From: JALOAD01 sp023228995 [NCBI: Candidatus Muiribacterium halophilum] | Lineage (GTDB): Bacteria; Muiribacteriota; Muiribacteriia; Muiribacteriales | NCBI GenBank assembly: GCA_023228995.1 | Contig: JALOAD010000023.1 | Span: forward strand, 1-54,569 | DNA length: 54,569 nt | Direction: 5' to 3' | Shown here: positions 53,160 to 54,569 of the stretch, one piece after another | How the letters are laid out: each line of letters begins with the position of its first letter | Position numbering within the stretch: the first letter of the stretch is position 1 | Notes under the pieces: model-generated | Databases searched by the model: none | Told to the model about the DNA's origin: nothing | Seen by the model: only the letters and a program-made list of their open reading frames with translations | Position numbers and translations under genes: made by a program

Positions 53160-53189
53160 TTGGACAGTAATTATAATTTATATTATTAT
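53160..53189 (+). promoter_or_regulatory. Candidate promoter of zupT
   Basis: TTGGAC (53160-53165), 18-bp spacer and TATTAT (53184-53189), with a leader of about 45 nt and AAGG seven bases before the ATG. Confidence 0.35.
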
Positions 53190-53242
53190 ACTATTATATT
53201 AAATAAATTACCCTATATAATTAAAAAATTCAAGGTATAATT

Positions 53243-54046
53243 ATGGAAAATTCTAATGTATTATTTGCTTTTTTACTTACATTATTTGCCGGACTTGCAA
53301 CAGGCATCGGTTCTTTAATATCTTTTTTTACATCAAGAACAAATACAAAAGTTTTATCAACATCGCTTGGGTTTTCTGCAGGAGTAATGATATATGTATC
53401 ATTTATTGAAATATTTCCCAAAGCACTATATAGTCTATCACTAGTATATGGAGAACAAAAAGGTTATATTATAACAACAATATCATTTTTTGGAGGAATG
53501 CTAATTTCAGCCTTAATAGATAAATTAGTACCAGAATTTGAAAACCCACATGAAATTAGACTCATAGAAGAAAAAAACAATGCAACAGATTACAGCAAAC
53601 TCCATAGAATGGGTATATTTACAGCAATAGCAATAGCTGTTCATAATTTCCCAGAAGGACTTGCAACATTTATAGCAGCTTTAAAAGATCCATCTTTAGG
53701 AATTGCAACCGCAGTAGCAATAGCAATTCACAACATACCAGAAGGAATGTCTGTATCAGTACCGATATTTTTTGCAACAGGAAGCAGGAAAAAAGCATTT
53801 TTTTACTCATTTCTTTCAGGATTAGCCGAGCCATTAGGTGCTTTATTTGGATATTTCTTCTTTTTAAGATATTTCACAGACTCAACATTTGGAATAATAT
53901 TCGCAGGAGTTGGCGGAATAATGGTATTTATATCACTTGATGAACTATTACCATCAGCTGAAAAATTTGGAGAACATCATCTAGCAATATACGGATTACT
54001 TGCCGGAATGGCAGTAATGGCAGCATCATTAATATTATTTTCATAG
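53243..54046 (+). CDS. zupT: ZIP-family zinc/divalent metal transporter ZupT
   Basis: A 267-residue, eight-TM ZIP transporter for zinc and other divalent metals. TM4 and TM5 carry the metal-binding signatures VHNFPEGLATF (about 131-141) and IHNIPEGMSVS (about 160-170), with the N-terminal GLATGIGSLISFF of the ZupT subfamily. A His-containing loop between TM3 and TM4 is short. It imports metal into the cytosol. Single gene, divergent from the binding-protein gene; no Zur-like box was recognised. Confidence 0.94.
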   Translation: MENSNVLFAFLLTLFAGLATGIGSLISFFTSRTNTKVLSTSLGFSAGVMIYVSFIEIFPKALYSLSLVYGEQKGYIITTISFFGGMLISALIDKLVPEFENPHEIRLIEEKNNATDYSKLHRMGIFTAIAIAVHNFPEGLATFIAALKDPSLGIATAVAIAIHNIPEGMSVSVPIFFATGSRKKAFFYSFLSGLAEPLGALFGYFFFLRYFTDSTFGIIFAGVGGIMVFISLDELLPSAEKFGEHHLAIYGLLAGMAVMAASLILFS

Positions 54047-54466
54047 TAAAAAATCGAGAGTAAAATTGGGGTCAAACCTGTGCAGGCTGTTGAAAAAGTC
54101 TACTAAATAGAAAAAAACAATAATATTCAAATTTCGATAAAAAATAGAAATTATTACCAATGTTCAAAAAATCACATCCATATAATTTTTTTCACAAATA
54201 TAATGTTCACTGAACATTAATATACTCCTAGTTTGAAGTACATCCATATACTTCATGCTCCACAACACTCGTCGTAGTTGGTTCAAATTTATTTTTTTAT
54301 CTTCTTTGAATAAAAACAAAAACAATTTTAACTCATTTTTATTCTATAAAATTTCAAATTGTATAAGAATTTCAGAAAGATGTGAAACTATGAAAAAGAT
54401 TTGATTTATCTATGTTATGTTGGATTTTTATGTTATAATATATATATAAAATCTTGAGGTGTTATC
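54047..54466. other. Gene-free 420-bp stretch: probable IS left end and leader
   Basis: AGGCTGTTGAAAAAGTC (54084-54100) is a likely terminal inverted repeat of the IS whose transposase starts at 54467. Inside are the palindrome TAATGTTCA-C-TGAACATTA (54201-54219) flanked by two ACATCCATAT copies (about 54174 and 54241). An extended -10 promoter (TGT then TATAAT at 54434-54439) and TGAGGT precede the transposase. No other gene is seen. Confidence 0.5.
54201..54219. repeat. 19-bp palindrome TAATGTTCA-C-TGAACATTA
   Basis: Perfect 9-bp arms around a single base, matching the palindromes at 11298-11318 and 41602-41690. Here it lies between the putative IS end and the transposase start. Confidence 0.75.
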
Positions 54467-54569
54467 ATGAAAAAAAATGAAACTTCCAAAGCTAAATTCT
54501 ATTATCTTCTTGATATAGAAAATTATGTTCCTAAAAATCATATTCTTAGACTTATAGATAAATATATAG
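54467..54569 (+). CDS. Partial transposase (IS1182/IS4-like N-terminus)
   Basis: Thirty-four codons before the window ends. The segment FYYLLDIENYVPKNHILRLI is the N-terminal pattern common to IS1182-type transposases (L..FVP.dHLLR.I). AGGT and an extended -10 box precede the ATG. The rest lies outside the window, so family and intactness cannot be confirmed. Confidence 0.7.
   Translation, partial: MKKNETSKAKFYYLLDIENYVPKNHILRLIDKYI

Noticed and set aside
1-54569. tRNA or rRNA genes
   Set aside because: No cloverleaf-like segment with TTCRA loop and CCA-type end or rRNA signature was noticed on either strand. A covariance-model search would settle this.

Overview
The window is a very AT-rich piece of bacterial chromosome (roughly 27-30% G+C by eye). 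It is densely coded and uses the standard code, with ATG, GTG and TTG starts. It carries genes for a flagellated, probably fermentative or anaerobic, double-membraned bacterium: an RND efflux pump, many lipoproteins, a class A penicillin-binding protein, a flagellar motor/switch operon and a 2-hydroxyacyl-CoA-dehydratase-type Fe-S protein with its activase. The order flbD-motA-motB-fliL-fliM-fliY is the arrangement known from spirochaetes and some other deep lineages. I cannot place the organism more precisely. No rRNA, tRNA or CRISPR was seen.

Layout. 1-5.3 kb: a cut-off secreted protein, then an RND pump, its adaptor and an XRE-cupin regulator (all minus strand). 5.5-9.5 kb: a zinc-ribbon membrane protein and a large hybrid sensor kinase. 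9.7-11.0 kb: a MATE exporter on the plus strand, followed by a 636-bp repeat-rich gap. 11.7-18.6 kb: the flagellar operon, preceded by a secreted 5'-nucleotidase-like enzyme and a nitroreductase. 18.8-23.6 kb: prmA, a small membrane protein, a TPR protein, pyrC and pyrK in one minus-strand run. 23.7-26.8 kb: rny and a fold-type-II PLP enzyme. 27-29.6 kb (plus): an SNase-like protein, an MBL-fold hydrolase and a GAF/HD-GYP protein. 29.8-37.7 kb: a PBP1A, queC, a dodecin-like protein, a giant lipoprotein, a BaiN-type flavoprotein and a small membrane protein. 37.8-41.6 kb (plus): DUF366-like protein, HgdB-like Fe-S protein, HgdC-like activase and a carboxypeptidase-regulatory-like lipoprotein. 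41.9-46.3 kb (minus): a cysteine-desulfidase/HAD/M19-dipeptidase operon with two unknown proteins. 46.4-48.1 kb: a pair of paralogous secreted proteins. 48.2-54.0 kb: a NosR/PceC-like flavoprotein, YigZ, an oligopeptide-binding lipoprotein, MsrA, an amino-acid-type binding protein and ZupT. The right edge enters an insertion sequence.

The most striking signals lie outside gene identities. (1) Four genes (MATE, prmA, PBP1A, oppA-like) have a sigma70-type promoter whose -10 box ends only 6-8 nt before the ATG and have no Shine-Dalgarno, which predicts leaderless mRNAs; other genes have strong SD sites. (2) A 123-bp, more GC-rich element with 12-bp terminal inverted repeats sits in frame inside the HgdC-like activase gene. 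(3) A palindrome, AATGTTCA-N-TGAACATT, recurs at three loci, once as a 23-bp-period tandem array. (4) A REP-like CCCGGC...GCCGGG palindrome recurs downstream of three minus-strand genes, once expanded into a 27-bp-period array. (5) A 200-bp intergenic stretch is packed with at least seven small hairpins. The DUF366/HgdB/HgdC trio is the best candidate for an uncharacterised enzyme system.
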